Both the position numbers and the translations under genes were made by a program. Below, one piece after another: positions 34,045 to 45,119 of a stretch of 64,000 nt of DNA (its first letter is position 1; each line of letters starts with the position of its first letter). The stretch comes from Ambrosia x helenae. Its lineage: Eukaryota; Streptophyta; Magnoliopsida; Asterales; Asteraceae. The stretch lies in NCBI GenBank assembly GCA_030844895.1, contig CM061231.1:36155149-36219148 (forward strand), in the 5' to 3' direction. The notes beneath the pieces were generated by a model. It had not been told where the DNA came from. It saw only the letters and a program-made list of their open reading frames with translations, and searched no databases.

Positions 34045-37000
34045 ATGCAATACGGTACTTCGGCCAAGCACAACTGTCTTGCCTTCCTCGGACCTGTAAA
34101 GAAGCAGGAATGCAAGCGTTTTGAAGGCATCATCGAGTAATTGAAGCGCTCAAAGATATACTATGCCATATCCACAGACTATGCGGCTTACAAGAACATT
34201 CTCCAGGAATTCTATCAGAATGCTAGAGTCGATGTCAGCACAATACCAGCAACTATCAGAAGCACGGTGCAACGAAAGGAGGTTCTTATCACTGAAGACA
34301 TGATTCGCGAGATTCTCAGATTTGGTGATGATAAAGATGATCCAATCGTTTTCGACTCCATTTTGATACGAGGTGGATTCCTACGGATGAAGTATACGGG
34401 TGATGTGCGTGCGCAGGAGATGCTACAAAAGGGATGTCTTCCTCCAGAAATGAAGTATCTGACGCACGTGGTGTTGAAGTGTCTCGGACCTCGCAGAGGA
34501 ACATTCGATGCAATCAAAGACATTTTGGCATCGGCGATAGTCGCATTGACGTTGAACAAACCGTTCAACTTCTCTGGGATGATTATGCATCACCTCAAGG
34601 AAGTGATTCTGCGAAAGCCGAAAGAGAATCCCTTTATTGTTTATCCTCGCTTTCTGCAGATGATCCTTGACAATCAGATCCCGAACATGGTGAAACGGGT
34701 AGAAGAGCTGATTAATATAAGGAAAATTGATGAGGTTGAGATGAAGAGAATGTTGCAGTACACGAACAAGCCAAAGTCAGAATATCCTCCAAGTCGTAGA
34801 TTGTTTGCCTACCTGATGAGAGACAACTATGTGGCACCTCCAGGTAATAGATGGAGGCATGACGACAGTGATTCAGAGGACGATATTCAGATTCACAGAC
34901 AGGTATTCAAGGATGATGATAACATTGGGAGACCCACTGTTGCTTTGGGCCCCAATGAACCGGGCAATATGGGTGATACTGGAGCAAGACAAGATGATGA
35001 TATGCTTGATCCTGATTTGCTGAACATAGATGAACCATCAAGCTCAGGCAAAGGAAAAGCCAAGATTGATGAGGGCCCGGTTAACATTGAAGATGTTGAT
35101 GAAGATGATGACGACTCAGAGCGTACCGAAGATGAATCACCTGATGTACTTTCACTTGAGGAGGATAGAGCCCGCGCGGCTGCGGCAAGAGAGCTCGCAA
35201 AAGATCCCACTTTCACTCCTGTCAGTGATGATCTTGTTGCTGATATTGATGCTGAACTTAGCACGCCGCCTCCTCAGAAAAGACAAAAGACAAAAGCAAC
35301 GAAGGTTAGTAGGGGTCAAAAGAGAATGTCTGATAAGGCAGCTGCGACTGAGAGGACGCCTAAGAAAATGAGGGGAAGGCGTATGAAACTCCCAGAAACT
35401 TTTGGCCTACCTGCTTCCTCTTCTGTATCAGCAACAACAACAGCAGCAACAGATACAACTACAGCAGCAACAGAAACAACAACAGCGGCAACATCGACTG
35501 TCCCACTCTCTTTCAGTGCAGCTATGCCTGCGAGTGTGACTATGTCAATGCCTTCATCGGTAATCTTCACTGAGCCAGTCTCAGTTACCGTTGAAGCGAC
35601 AGGTTCACAGTTGGCCGCTAATCCGATAGGTGACAGAATCCGGATGATGAAAGAAGCAGCAAGATCGTCAGCTGCTAGACCTTCGACCCAATCCTCATCT
35701 TCGACTCCAACAACCAACGAACAACTCCAGCGCCAAATCAACGAGCTTACTGCTATAGTGGCCGCCCAAGCACGGGAAATGGCCGAAATGAAGAGCAAAA
35801 ACGCCAATATAGAAGAAAATGAGACGGCGATGTTGGAACTGATTGGAGACACTATCACAGCTAACACTGAGCTGAGAACCACTGTCGACGCACTTACTTT
35901 ATCTAATCAACAACTCTTGGAGTCGAACAGGCAGGTCCTGGAAACACAACAGCAGCTCATGGAATCACATCAGCAACTAATTCAGTCCAATCGTGATCTC
36001 CAGCTCGCATATGTGAACAACGAGCGTCGAATCACCAAGTATAGGAAGCAAAACACAAAGCTAAGGACTAGGTTGAATGCGCTGACTGGAACTCAACCTA
36101 GACTTACTGGTGGTTCGGAAGCTGGAGCTAGTACTGCTGGTGATGATGATGATGAGGATAGTGAAGAAGATGATGATGATGAAGAGGATGATGATGAGTC
36201 TGATGACGATGATGACAATGATGGTAAGGGTGATGGTGGTGATCCCGGAGCCACAGGCGGTGGTGGATCAACAGGTGGGTCTGCATCGGGACGAACAAAG
36301 AAAAGTCACGATCGCAGAGGCAATGATCCCAAGGCAGGTTCTTCTGCTCAGGGGGAGCCAGCACCGATGATGAGCAAGATTCAAGAGCTACGCGATAAAG
36401 TAAAGAAGAAAGCGATAGTTCTTGTTGAAGACGTGGAGCCTTTGAACTGTTACTTTGCATATGATGACGAAGGCAACTTGCTTCCACCCCCTGCCATGCC
36501 TGAGTACGATCTGGAAGAAGGGGAGATTCCACCGGAGATGACAACGGAGGACATGACCAAAGTTTATGGCTTCGCATAAAGTGTTCCTCCTGAGATGCAT
36601 CCAGAGTGCAACGAAGTGGATCTCGAAGAAGGAACCAGCGTGCCGACCCCTGAGTATGTTGTAAATGACTCGGGCGCTGGAATTCCTAATATTGATGAAG
36701 AGATGATACGTGAGGCTGAAGAAAAGTTGAAAGCCGACTCTACTGAAGTTCCTGATGCTGTAAAGATTCGACATGACAAGATCAGAGAGCGGTATCCCCA
36801 ATGGTTCAAAACCGAAGAGAAGAAAAGGCCAGTTGAGCGAGCTTCCATCTTCAAGAAGCGACTGTCGAAGATGTCCGGCAATGTGATAAGCTGGGCGTAT
36901 GTGAGTCAGACCAGAATGCTCGGGGTTAAATGGCAAGAAGGCGTATTGTATTTTGAGGATTTCAAAGACACTCTGAGCCTACCGTTCTGGTACATTCGTG

Positions 37001-37527
37001 ACTTAGTTCATCTCAACTATCCGCTGTATGAAGAGAAATCTGCCTCTCTTAAGGGTTTTTACACCAAGCTGAAGCGAGAGAGCTCAAAGGGATGGAAAGA
37101 GTTGATGCCTCAGTATCCCAGATCGTATCAGACAGACAAGATTCATCCTTTCACCTTAAAGCCTATCTGGGAGCACAAGATCAAGCCACCAAAATGCGTT
37201 TCAAGGATTCCCATTATTCCAGTTGAACAAGACTTTTCTTCGAAGCTGTATTATTGGCACTATGATGCAGCAACCACTGAAGCTGTGATTGTCTTGAGCA
37301 ACAGTCCGAACCCGTGCAGAAAGATAAGGATTTGGGATCCTATGTGGTTGATAAATTGCTCAGAGAAGGACGTGGAGACGTTGTACCAACATCCGATCAT
37401 GCACTTACCAGCTGAAGCCGATCAAGCCTTGAAGTTTCAAAGGGTGATCCAGTTTTGCTACGCCAACAAAGTTCATGCAGGATGCGATTGGTCAAGAATC
37501 TCAAGGGTCAAGACAACGTCAAGCTAA
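34045..37527 (+). pseudogene. post-pol ORF3 of the Sirevirus-like element, two in-frame stops
   Basis: One reading frame of 1161 codons, ATG 34045 to TAA 37525-37527, interrupted only by TAA at 34138-34140 and 36577-36579. The segment 34141-36579 has a globular N-terminal domain of about 230 residues ('ITEDMIREILRFGDDKDDP', 'FIVYPRFLQMILDNQIP'), as in ORFs found after pol in composite SIRE/Maximus elements. It is followed by acidic and Ser/Thr-rich linkers, a Gln-rich coiled coil (about residues 525-650) and an Asp/Glu run encoded by GATGATGAT repeats. The last part (36595-37527) is another globular domain rich in aromatics. No signal peptide or membrane span is seen, so 'env-like' is not supported. 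Function unknown. Given the identical LTRs, the stops were probably already in the copy that was mobilised, unless they are read through. Confidence 0.7.
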
Positions 37528-37660
37528 AGTTGAAGACGGATGATGCTGCTTGTTATTTTGCTTAGTTGTATTTGTTTATGTCTATCAAGTCTGTAAAGTT
37601 GTTTGCTATTGATATAAACGATGTCTTTTGATTAAGTCTGTACGTATACTAGCCTGGTCT

Positions 37661-37669
37661 AAGGGGGAG
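37661..37669 (+). other. polypurine tract
   Basis: AAGGGGGAG lies two bases before the 3' LTR and would prime plus-strand DNA synthesis. AGGGGGAG-type tracts also occur within the element at 27601, 31651 and 36350. Confidence 0.9.
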
Positions 37670-37671
37670 TC

Positions 37672-38190
37672 TGTTAGTACATGATGTCCCTAGGCTAGTA
37701 TATCAGTTGTTTGGACGTGTTTCGGGGTGTTTGGAGACGTTCGTACGCGTTTTGGAGTGTTCGGGATGCTGCTCGCGAGTAGCAAATAGTGACACGCGAT
37801 TAGGGCCCTAATCGCGTCACTATTCATGCGATTGGGCTGTGGTTTCTGGCGATTAGCACTGATCGCATGACCTGATCTTGCTGATCGCTAGTTTGCAGCT
37901 GTACGTACCCGGGAGGTATAAATAGGCCCAATCATTGCCCTAATCATCAGTTCTTGCCTCACACACTCTCCAAACACCCTCCCAAGGTCTGTAAGGTCTG
38001 ATTTGATCTCTGTAAACACTCGTGCTCTGTTTTTAGTGATTAATCGATAATCTTTTGACCCGTGTGTGTGTTGTGATTACTCATTTGTCATTGTTTCATT
38101 ATCGTATCTGTTATTAAAGCATATTAGAGGGATTCCGCACCTCTAGTATAAACCCCGTGATTGTTGGATTTCGCGTTATTCGATCCTACA
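37672..38190 (+). repeat. 3' LTR of the Sirevirus-like element
   Basis: 519 bp, same length as the 5' LTR, and no mismatch was noticed on reading the two side by side. TATAAATA at 37917-37924. It is followed by a T-run and then unrelated host sequence. Confidence 0.95.
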
Positions 38191-38960
38191 TTTTTTTTTT
38201 AACTTTCTGTTATGTGTATTTATTTGAATATGATGAGTATGAGATGATCAAAAGGTAATGGCTCTAAAGTATCAATTTAATTAGGGGTATTGGATTTTAA
38301 TAATCTAAAGTTTGGGCTATTGCCCGATAATAATCCGAACTTTATCGTTGGCTCAGGATAATCTCAAGTGGACATGTGGGTGTGAAAAATGAACCTTCGT
38401 TAAGTTTTCACTAACCTAGTTAGTGTGATGCTGACATGACTGTTCATGTGGCACGTTGACGTGTACACCATTGATGATGTGACAGCTGGCATTTTTTTAA
38501 TTCCATGTCAACTAGTGGGGCCCATTCATTACAAAACATAAACTAACACAACAGCGGCATCATCATTTTCATCTATCTATACCCATATCATTAAAACCAT
38601 CTCTCTGTCCTCGACCATCATCATCAACCATCATCAACCATCATCACCATCATCGACCCACATCATTGAAACCAGCATCACCATCTATACCCTTGATGTC
38701 CAGGAGAGAAAGGAGTAGGATGGGGTTGGATTTGTTGATTGGAGAGGAGGTTAGGGTTCGGAGCAAGAGGTTAGCGTTTGGAGCCCTTTTTCAGAATAGG
38801 AGGTTAGGATTTGTTGATTGGATTTGTTGTTGAGGATAGGGTTCGAAGCCCTTCTCCAACAAAGAAGAAGAAGAGGGGGGGGGGGGTTATAAATGACGGT
38901 ATGTTAGGGTTAATCGATTGGAAGCTGATTTGGATGGAAACCCTAAGTTGTTGGTGTCTG
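38191..38960. other. intergenic, repeat-like, no gene
   Basis: Holds 'GGATTTTAATAATCTAAAG' and 'GATAATAATCCGAACTTTA' phrases (38290-38345) that look like a dispersed repeat, a CAT/CCATCATCA trinucleotide tract (38596-38680) and repeated 'GGAGGTTAGGGTT'-like words (38745-38830). The frame over 38811-38960 is not supported as a gene until LINE homology starts. Confidence 0.4.
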
Positions 38961-38964
38961 AAGA

Positions 38965-41823
38965 TTGTGGAAGAAGATAGGCGGTGTACTTTGAAAAATG
39001 ATGTTCAAAATATAGAGTCGGAAATGGAACGAAGGGAGTTAGAAGAAGAAGAATGGTGGATTTGGGAAGAAAGCAAGAAGGAATTGGCGTTGTTGGAAGA
39101 AGCGAAGTTAAAAGATCTCAAACAAAAGTCGAGAGCCAAATGGGCTATGTACGGGGACGATAACTCAGCTTTTTATCATGCTTTTATTAATGGTAGAAAT
39201 GCGAGGAATTCGATTCGGGCCTTATGATTGGGGATAAATGGGTCACTAAACCATCGCTGGTAAAGAAGGAGATTTTCTCACACTTTAGGGATCAGTTTAA
39301 AGAGCTATGTCCTAGTCGGCCGGCTTTAATCTGTGACAATGTTAAAAAAATTCCAGAAGTGGTGAGTGAAAACTTGATTAGACAATTCACCAAAGAAGAG
39401 AATAAAGCTGCGGTCTATGATTGTGGGGAAGATAAGGCACCGGGTCCCGATGGATTTAATTTTAATTTTGTTAAAAAGTTTTGGGATCTATTGGAGGAAG
39501 ATTTTTGTAAGCTGCTGATTAATTTCTTTCATACAGGGCGCATTAGTAATGGGTGTGCTTCGGCTTTTATAACATTGATACCTAAGATTGATAATCCTGT
39601 TCTTCTGGAGGATTACCGTCCTATAACGCTTATTGGTATCATAAGTAAGGTGATCTCAAAGGTCTTGGCAGAAAGAATCAAGTCAGCTCTACCGTTTGTG
39701 ATTTCCGATACACAATTGACATTTCTAAAAGATAGATATATTCTAGACGGGCCTTTGATTGTTAATGAGGTTCTTGCTTGGTTAAAGAAAAAAAAGGAGA
39801 AGGCATTCATTTTTAAAATTGACTTTGCAAAAGCTTATGACAATGTTCATTGGAATTTTCTATTATCCATGATGGCTCATATGGGTTTCCCGGAGAGATG
39901 GAATATGTGGGTGCGTGGTATTTTAGAATCAGCCAGAGCGGTGATTTTGGTGAATGGTTCACCTACTTTTGAGTTTAACGCTTAAAAGGGCCTTAGGCAA
40001 GGTGATCCATTATCCCCGTTATTGTTTTTAGTGGTTATGGAGGTTTTGTCTTGTATGATGGATAAGGCGGTTTCTTTGGATATCTTTAAAGGAATTGAGA
40101 TTATTGGTGAAGGGCGGTGTTTATCTCACCTATTATATGCCGATGACGCTATGATCTTGGGGAAAGGTGATGAATGCAATGTGAAAAATCTAGCAAGGAT
40201 TTTAAGGTGCTTTTATGTATGCTCGGGTTTAAGAATCAATTTATCTAAGTCTAGTCTGTTCGGAGTGGGACAAAGTGTGGAAGAGATGGAAGATACTGCA
40301 ATGACGGTGGGATGTAATAGTGGAACCGTTCCGTTCGACTACTTAGGTATAAAGGTGGGGGCAAACATGCAGCGGTGTTGTCATTGGAGAAAGATTATAG
40401 AGGTTTTCGAGTCTCGTCTGGAGGGTTGGAAAGCAAAAACATTATCCATTGGTGGTCGAGTTACACTTATTAAATCGGTTTTGGCTAGCCTATCGTATTA
40501 TTTTTCATTGTATAAAGCCCCATGGGTGTTATTAATACTTTGGAAAACATCATGCGCCGGTTTCTTTGGTCCGGGAGTTCGGATGTAAATAAAATTCACT
40601 GGGTTAGTTGGGAGCGTCTTACTATGGATAAAAATCATGGTGAGCATGGTATTCCTAGCTTGAAATTGGTCAATGAAGCATTGTTATTAAAATGGAGCGG
40701 TCGGTTTCGTCAAAATAGAGATGATCTGTTGAAAAAAAGTGATTAAAAGCTGTCACAAATCTCGAACTCAATACTGTTCCCTGCCAATGAATAAATCGAT
40801 AAAAGGTTGCTGGAGGTTTATAGTTAAAATCGTTGAAACAATGATGATGGATAACAAACCTTTTTGTTGGAGTTTTCGAGCAGAAATGGGGGATGGAACA
40901 GATTTACGATTCTGGCAAGATGTTTGGGCAGCAGAGTTACCACTGCAGAGGAAATGGCCTGCTCTATACAGTGAGGAATCTAAGAAATTCATTCTAGTTG
41001 CTGATAAAATCAAATGGGAGGGGTACGGATGGGCGCTGAAGGAGGATATCTTTTTTAGACTAATGAATAGAGATGAAGACCGTGAATATGCAGAATTGCA
41101 GACTGTTTTGTTGATGCTGCCAAGAAGAAATGAGTCGACCAAGTGGAAATGGAATGAGAAAGACGTGAATCAATGCACCGTCAGAAATATAAAGAAGGCG
41201 ATTAAGAAGATTGGGGAAAACGATCAATGGTTTGCTCTTCCGTGGATTGGTTGGGTTCCTCTTAAATGTAACATACTTTCTTGGCGTATCGAGATGGGTC
41301 TGATTCCGACAAAATGGGAACTGAGTAAAAGAAATGTCCTTGCAGGAAATTTGGAGTGTGCTTTGTGTGATTGGGGTACAGAAACTGCCGAACACCTTTT
41401 TTCGAGCTGTAGTCTTGCGCAGGAAGTATGGGCAGCCATTGGGTCTTGGTGTGGTTTAAATCCTATGTTGATATTTGGAATCCGAGACTTAGTAGAACGA
41501 TGTTGCTAGAGGTATGAGATGGACTAAATGGAAAAAACAAATTATACAAGGCGTTTTTTTGGTCGCGTGCTGGTGTATATGGGATACAAGAAACAAGAAG
41601 ATATTTCGAAGCCAAAGTTACTTTGCTAGATACGTTATTTTCAACATCAAAAGTTTGTCGTTTTTTTGGTTGCAAAATAGGTCAAAGTTTAGAACGATTG
41701 AGTGGAAAGATGGTGTATATCCCCTGTATATATGGTATAGTGTTTTTGTTCAGCGGCCCTCGTTTTGAGGACCGTCCGAGGTGGTGAATGAAAGTTATTT
41801 TTCAAAAATAAAAAATAAAAAAT
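38965..41823 (+). pseudogene. 5'-truncated LINE (L1-clade), broken ORF2
   Basis: Homologous to the ORF2 at 61518 onward, starting in the EN-RT linker ('KSRAKWAMYGDDNSAFYHAF'). The RT domain reads 'KAPGPDGFNFNFVKKFW', 'YRPITLIGIISKVISKVLA', 'GLRQGDPLSPLLF' and the active site LLYADDAMI (about 40133). It then passes to the zf-RVT knuckle CALCDWGTETAEHLFSSC and a typical C-terminus. Breaks include a stop/frame change at 39227, a TAA at 39983-39985 inside the RT, and frameshifts near 40550 and 40740. It ends in an A-rich tail (TTCAAAAATAAAAAATAAAA, 41801-41823). The endonuclease and ORF1 are missing, as usual for incomplete target-primed insertion. Confidence 0.9.
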
Positions 41824-41830
41824 AGTGAAC

Positions 41831-41838
41831 TATAAATA
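41831..41838 (+). promoter_or_regulatory. TATA box of the GIP-like gene
   Basis: TATAAATA stands 125 nt before the ATG at 41964. It begins only 7 nt after the LINE tail, so everything upstream of the core promoter is now LINE 3' sequence. Confidence 0.6.
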
Positions 41839-41963
41839 CGCGTTATCTTTAGATGCCTGATAAATCTTATTGGAAAAAGCCATTCTTGGTGTTGCCGTTT
41901 CCTCTTGGTTTGTTAAATAGCTTAGAAAATATAGAAAGTAGCTAAAAGAATACACATTAAAAA

Positions 41964-43238
41964 ATGCTACTGCTTATACAATTATTCGCCATCGTTCTAG
42001 CCTACATCTCTCAAGAACATGAAGCCATAGCTTCATCTTCCCTAGTCACTCCGGTTGATAAACACACCGATGCCGCGGTTAACCCTCTCTATAGCACTCG
42101 CGCCTATTTCAACTTCCCTGATTTCCACCAACAAAGCTTGCTTATAGACCTCGATGCTCCATTCATGTGGCACGACAGCTACCCACATCAAGAGAGTTGC
42201 GAGGCTTGCCCAAACCCGGTCACATGCGGAGAGTTTCAATGCACCGAATTGCGAACCACTTTCTCATATCAGAGCCCTTCATGTCCTCAACCAACCAATA
42301 GATCAATCTATGATGAATATAATGATTGTCAAGTATGCCCGATTAACATCATCAGCCCGGTTACGGGAGAGTGTAGCCATGTCATTACAACCTATGACCA
42401 ATTCATGTTTACAAAAAGCAAAGGTGGTAGAAATGTCATATCTCATAACCTTTATGTAACTTATCCTATCGTTGGGAGTACTCCTCCTTGGACATTTGAT
42501 CCGTTCCCTTCAAATGTTCGTGGTGTGATTGCGCTTTCTTCGTCCCAATACGCGTTACCAGCTTACTTACGCAATCCAGTTAACCGAATAATAGGTCTAT
42601 GTTTGCCTAGCACCTTGTCCGCTCCTGGTGTTCTTTTTCTGGGAAATGGTCCTTATTATCTTAACCCTGAATCTAATGTTGATGTAAGGACTTTACTTTC
42701 ATATACCGTGTTGCTTAAGCATCCAAAGTCTTTTGGATACTTTATCGGTGTCAATGAAATTGTAATTAAAAACAAATCTATCATTGTTCCCGCGAATGCC
42801 ACTACCAAGATAAGTACACTTGACCCTTACACTAAGCTTCGAACCAACATCTATAACGATATGGTTCGACGGTTTTCAAGGGTAACAAAACGAATCCCGC
42901 CTGCAAAGTTGGTTGCACCCTTTGGTCTTTGTTTCAACACAACGGTTAATGGTACTACAGTTGGTATAAAAGTACCGGATATTGATTTGGTTCTACAGGA
43001 TGGGAAGAAGTGGACTATATCAATCGCTAACGCCATCAAGCAAGTGACCGAAGATGTCGCCTGCCTAGCGATTATCGACGGTGGTGCGACAAGTGAGCAT
43101 GCAATTGTGGTTGGAACGTATCAGTTTGAGGATAACTTTCTGTTGTTTAATTTGGAGAACTCGACTTTTGGGTTTAGTTCGTCGTTGCTTCGAAGACATA
43201 CCTCATGTTCAACTTTCAACTTTACTTTCAATCGATAA
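41964..43238 (+). CDS. secreted TAXI/EDGP (GIP, basic 7S globulin)-type aspartic-protease-like protein
   Basis: Intronless 424-residue protein, intact. Residues 1-23 are a signal peptide (MLLLIQLFAIVLAYISQEHE). The pepsin-like fold is clear, with both active-site positions altered: the first reads LLIDLDAPFMWHDS instead of DTG, and the second lacks a D(T/S)G at the expected site, ending in 'AIIDGGATSEHAIVVG'. So it is probably not a protease, as in the xylanase-inhibitor/EDGP/GIP group that inhibits microbial glucanases in the apoplast. Twelve cysteines fit the family's six disulfides. N-glycosylation sites (NRS, NKS, NAT, NTT, NGT, NST) are frequent. The gene sits 8 nt downstream of a LINE tail at its TATA box, and a Helitron begins 3 nt after the stop codon. 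The role in defence is inferred from the family. Start chosen as the first ATG after the leader; it gives the signal peptide. Confidence 0.9.
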   Translation: MLLLIQLFAIVLAYISQEHEAIASSSLVTPVDKHTDAAVNPLYSTRAYFNFPDFHQQSLLIDLDAPFMWHDSYPHQESCEACPNPVTCGEFQCTELRTTFSYQSPSCPQPTNRSIYDEYNDCQVCPINIISPVTGECSHVITTYDQFMFTKSKGGRNVISHNLYVTYPIVGSTPPWTFDPFPSNVRGVIALSSSQYALPAYLRNPVNRIIGLCLPSTLSAPGVLFLGNGPYYLNPESNVDVRTLLSYTVLLKHPKSFGYFIGVNEIVIKNKSIIVPANATTKISTLDPYTKLRTNIYNDMVRRFSRVTKRIPPAKLVAPFGLCFNTTVNGTTVGIKVPDIDLVLQDGKKWTISIANAIKQVTEDVACLAIIDGGATSEHAIVVGTYQFEDNFLLFNLENSTFGFSSSLLRRHTSCSTFNFTFNR

Positions 43239-43241
43239 TAA

Positions 43242-43879
43242 TCTATCTATATATATAAAAGAAAACGTATATGCTGACGTGGCGTGCAATGGATGCCTCA
43301 ACCTCCCCTTGAGAGTGTAACGTGGCATCATAATTGAAAGATTTTAGTGTTTTTGAATTATTTCCTTTTTTTAATTAAAAAAGATAAACATAAAACCCTA
43401 AATTCTCAATTACTAAAATTAAATTGAGTTATTTTAGGAAAAAAAATTTAAAAATAAGTTTAAAATTTTTTCTTTCATGTTTCTTCCGATAATTTTTAAA
43501 CGTTTATATCTCTTATATACGCGATTTTTTAAAGAAAAAAATTACACCAAATTAACGAGCGTTTTATTATCTTTCCAACGAATACTATAGTGCTATATAA
43601 AAAACGGAGAAAAAATCGACTATTTTTTGTGGGGTTTCGTTTATACAGGAAAAAAAACACACAAAGTGTTCATGTTATTCATTAATTATGTTTTTCTTTT
43701 AAACCAGGTTCTTATCTACGATGTTGAAAATCAGCCCAATCGCCATGTTATCATTTAAAATACTATGAAAATGCAATGATTGAGAGATTTTGTGGTTAGT
43801 TAACTTAAGCCATTTGCAATAGGTTATCACGTAAAATTAGATTTTTCAACCTCGGGACCCTCCCGGGGTAATCAGCTAG
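43242..43879 (+). mobile_element. non-autonomous Helitron A, 638 bp
   Basis: Begins TCTATCTATATATATAAAAG after an A (43241) and ends ...CAGCTAG followed by T, i.e. insertion between A and T with 5' TC and 3' CTAG. A hairpin ACCTCGGGA-CCC-TCCCGGGGT lies 6 nt before the CTAG, the Helitron 3' signal. Its interior contains the inverted 'AATTAACGAGCGTTTTATTA' module. No Rep/helicase. Confidence 0.85.
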
Positions 43880-43988
43880 TAATAATAATAATACCAGTTT
43901 GGATAGTTCATCCGGAGACGAATGGAACCATCCATCAACGATTTATAATAACTAACAAAATTGTTTCTCAATGTTTTATATGTATATA

Positions 43989-44728
43989 CTAGATTATATC
44001 CCGGGAGCGTCCCGGGTTGAGAAATCTAATTTGAAATATCAATTTTGCACCTGAAATAGACTGATCCGTTTTACAGTTACATGCAGGAAAACTTCAGGTA
44101 ACACTTAACCTAAATCAATTAACAATGTATCTCCAATGTTAGTGCATAACCTTAAACAATGTATAACTCTAATATTAAAACCTAACCTAAAACAATGTAC
44201 AACTACAATGCTAACACATGTTGTAAATAAAATTCATATTTACTGGTTTGAACATAACTAATGACTTGCCTATACATGATTAATGAATAACCTGAACAGT
44301 TTGTGTTTTTTTCCTGTATGAACAAAACCACACAAAAATAGTCGTTTTTTTTCCGTTTTTTATATAGCACTATGGTACCCGTTGGAAAGATAATAAAACG
44401 CTCGTTAATTTGGTGTAATTTTTTTCTTTAAAAAATCCCGTGTATAAAAGATATTTACCCGTTGGAAAGATAATAAAACGCTCGTTAATTTGGTGTAATT
44501 TTTTTTCTTTAAAAAATCTCGTGTATAAAAGACATTAACGTTTAAAAGTTATGGGAGGAAACATTAGAGATAAAAATCTAATTTTGTTTTTAAATTTTAA
44601 ATTATTATTTTCCTAAAATAAAGCCCTTGCCACATAGGATGACACATGGCACACTTAATGGAGAGAATACACTCTTTGAGTGCCATGTCATTAAAATGGC
44701 TTTGGTTTATTATATGTATAGATATAGA
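43989..44728 (-). mobile_element. non-autonomous Helitron B, opposite orientation, 740 bp
   Basis: On the minus strand it starts TCTATATCTATACATATAAT and ends with the hairpin ACCCGGGACGCTCCCGGGAT followed by ATAATCTAG and T. The module 'CCCGTTGGAAAGATAATAAA' is tandemly duplicated: units of about 79 bp at 44377-44455 and 44456-44535. It shares interior words with Helitron A and with 8560-8700. Confidence 0.85.
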
Positions 44729-45119
44729 TAGGCGTGGTTTAAACGTTTAATATTGTAACGATGTATGTGAACTCGATACATCTAAAAGATACGACTTGCA
44801 ATTTTTGTCCTTACACACAGAAAAACTACACGGATCATCCTATATGTTAAATTATTTTTTTGTTATTTTTTATGTTAGATTTGATCAGGATCTGTGTTTG
44901 AATTAGATCACAGACGAAGTTTGTTGTCGATCGGTGTAGGAATGAGTTCATAGACGAAATTTTTTTGTTCTTAAACACAAAAAACTGTTGTTAATGATAA
45001 CTGAGTAATTTGGATCAAAGGGATTATGTTTTCTTGTTGTTAACAAAGAATTACATCAATATTCATAACCTATTACATATGAGTCATGACTACATATCGA
45101 CATGTTTTGTACGATCATG
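44729..45119. other. intergenic, no gene seen
   Basis: AT-rich host sequence with two related phrases ('ATCACAGACGAAGTTTGTTG' and 'CATAGACGAAATTTTTTTG', near 44911 and 44951). Nothing codes. Confidence 0.4.

Larger units (their letters stand above)
22854..38190 (+). mobile_element. full-length Ty1/copia element, Sirevirus (SIRE/Maximus)-like, 15.3 kb
   Basis: Two 519-bp LTRs, a primer-binding site for initiator-Met tRNA, a gag with zinc knuckle, a PR-IN-RT-RH pol in copia order, a long post-pol region and a third coding block define it. A polypurine tract abuts the 3' LTR, and AGGGGGAG recurs internally at 27601, 31651 and 36350. The large size, extra ORF downstream of pol and repeated polypurine tracts are Sirevirus hallmarks. 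Flanks are T-runs on both sides, so the 5-bp duplication is TTTTT at best. By eye the LTRs show no difference, so insertion was very recent, yet frames are broken at the gag/pol linker and in the third ORF. Confidence 0.93.

Noticed and set aside
34045..37527. Calling the third ORF an envelope gene
   Set aside because: No signal peptide, membrane span or cleavage site is visible; the protein is acidic with a coiled coil, so only 'ORF3, function unknown' is supported.
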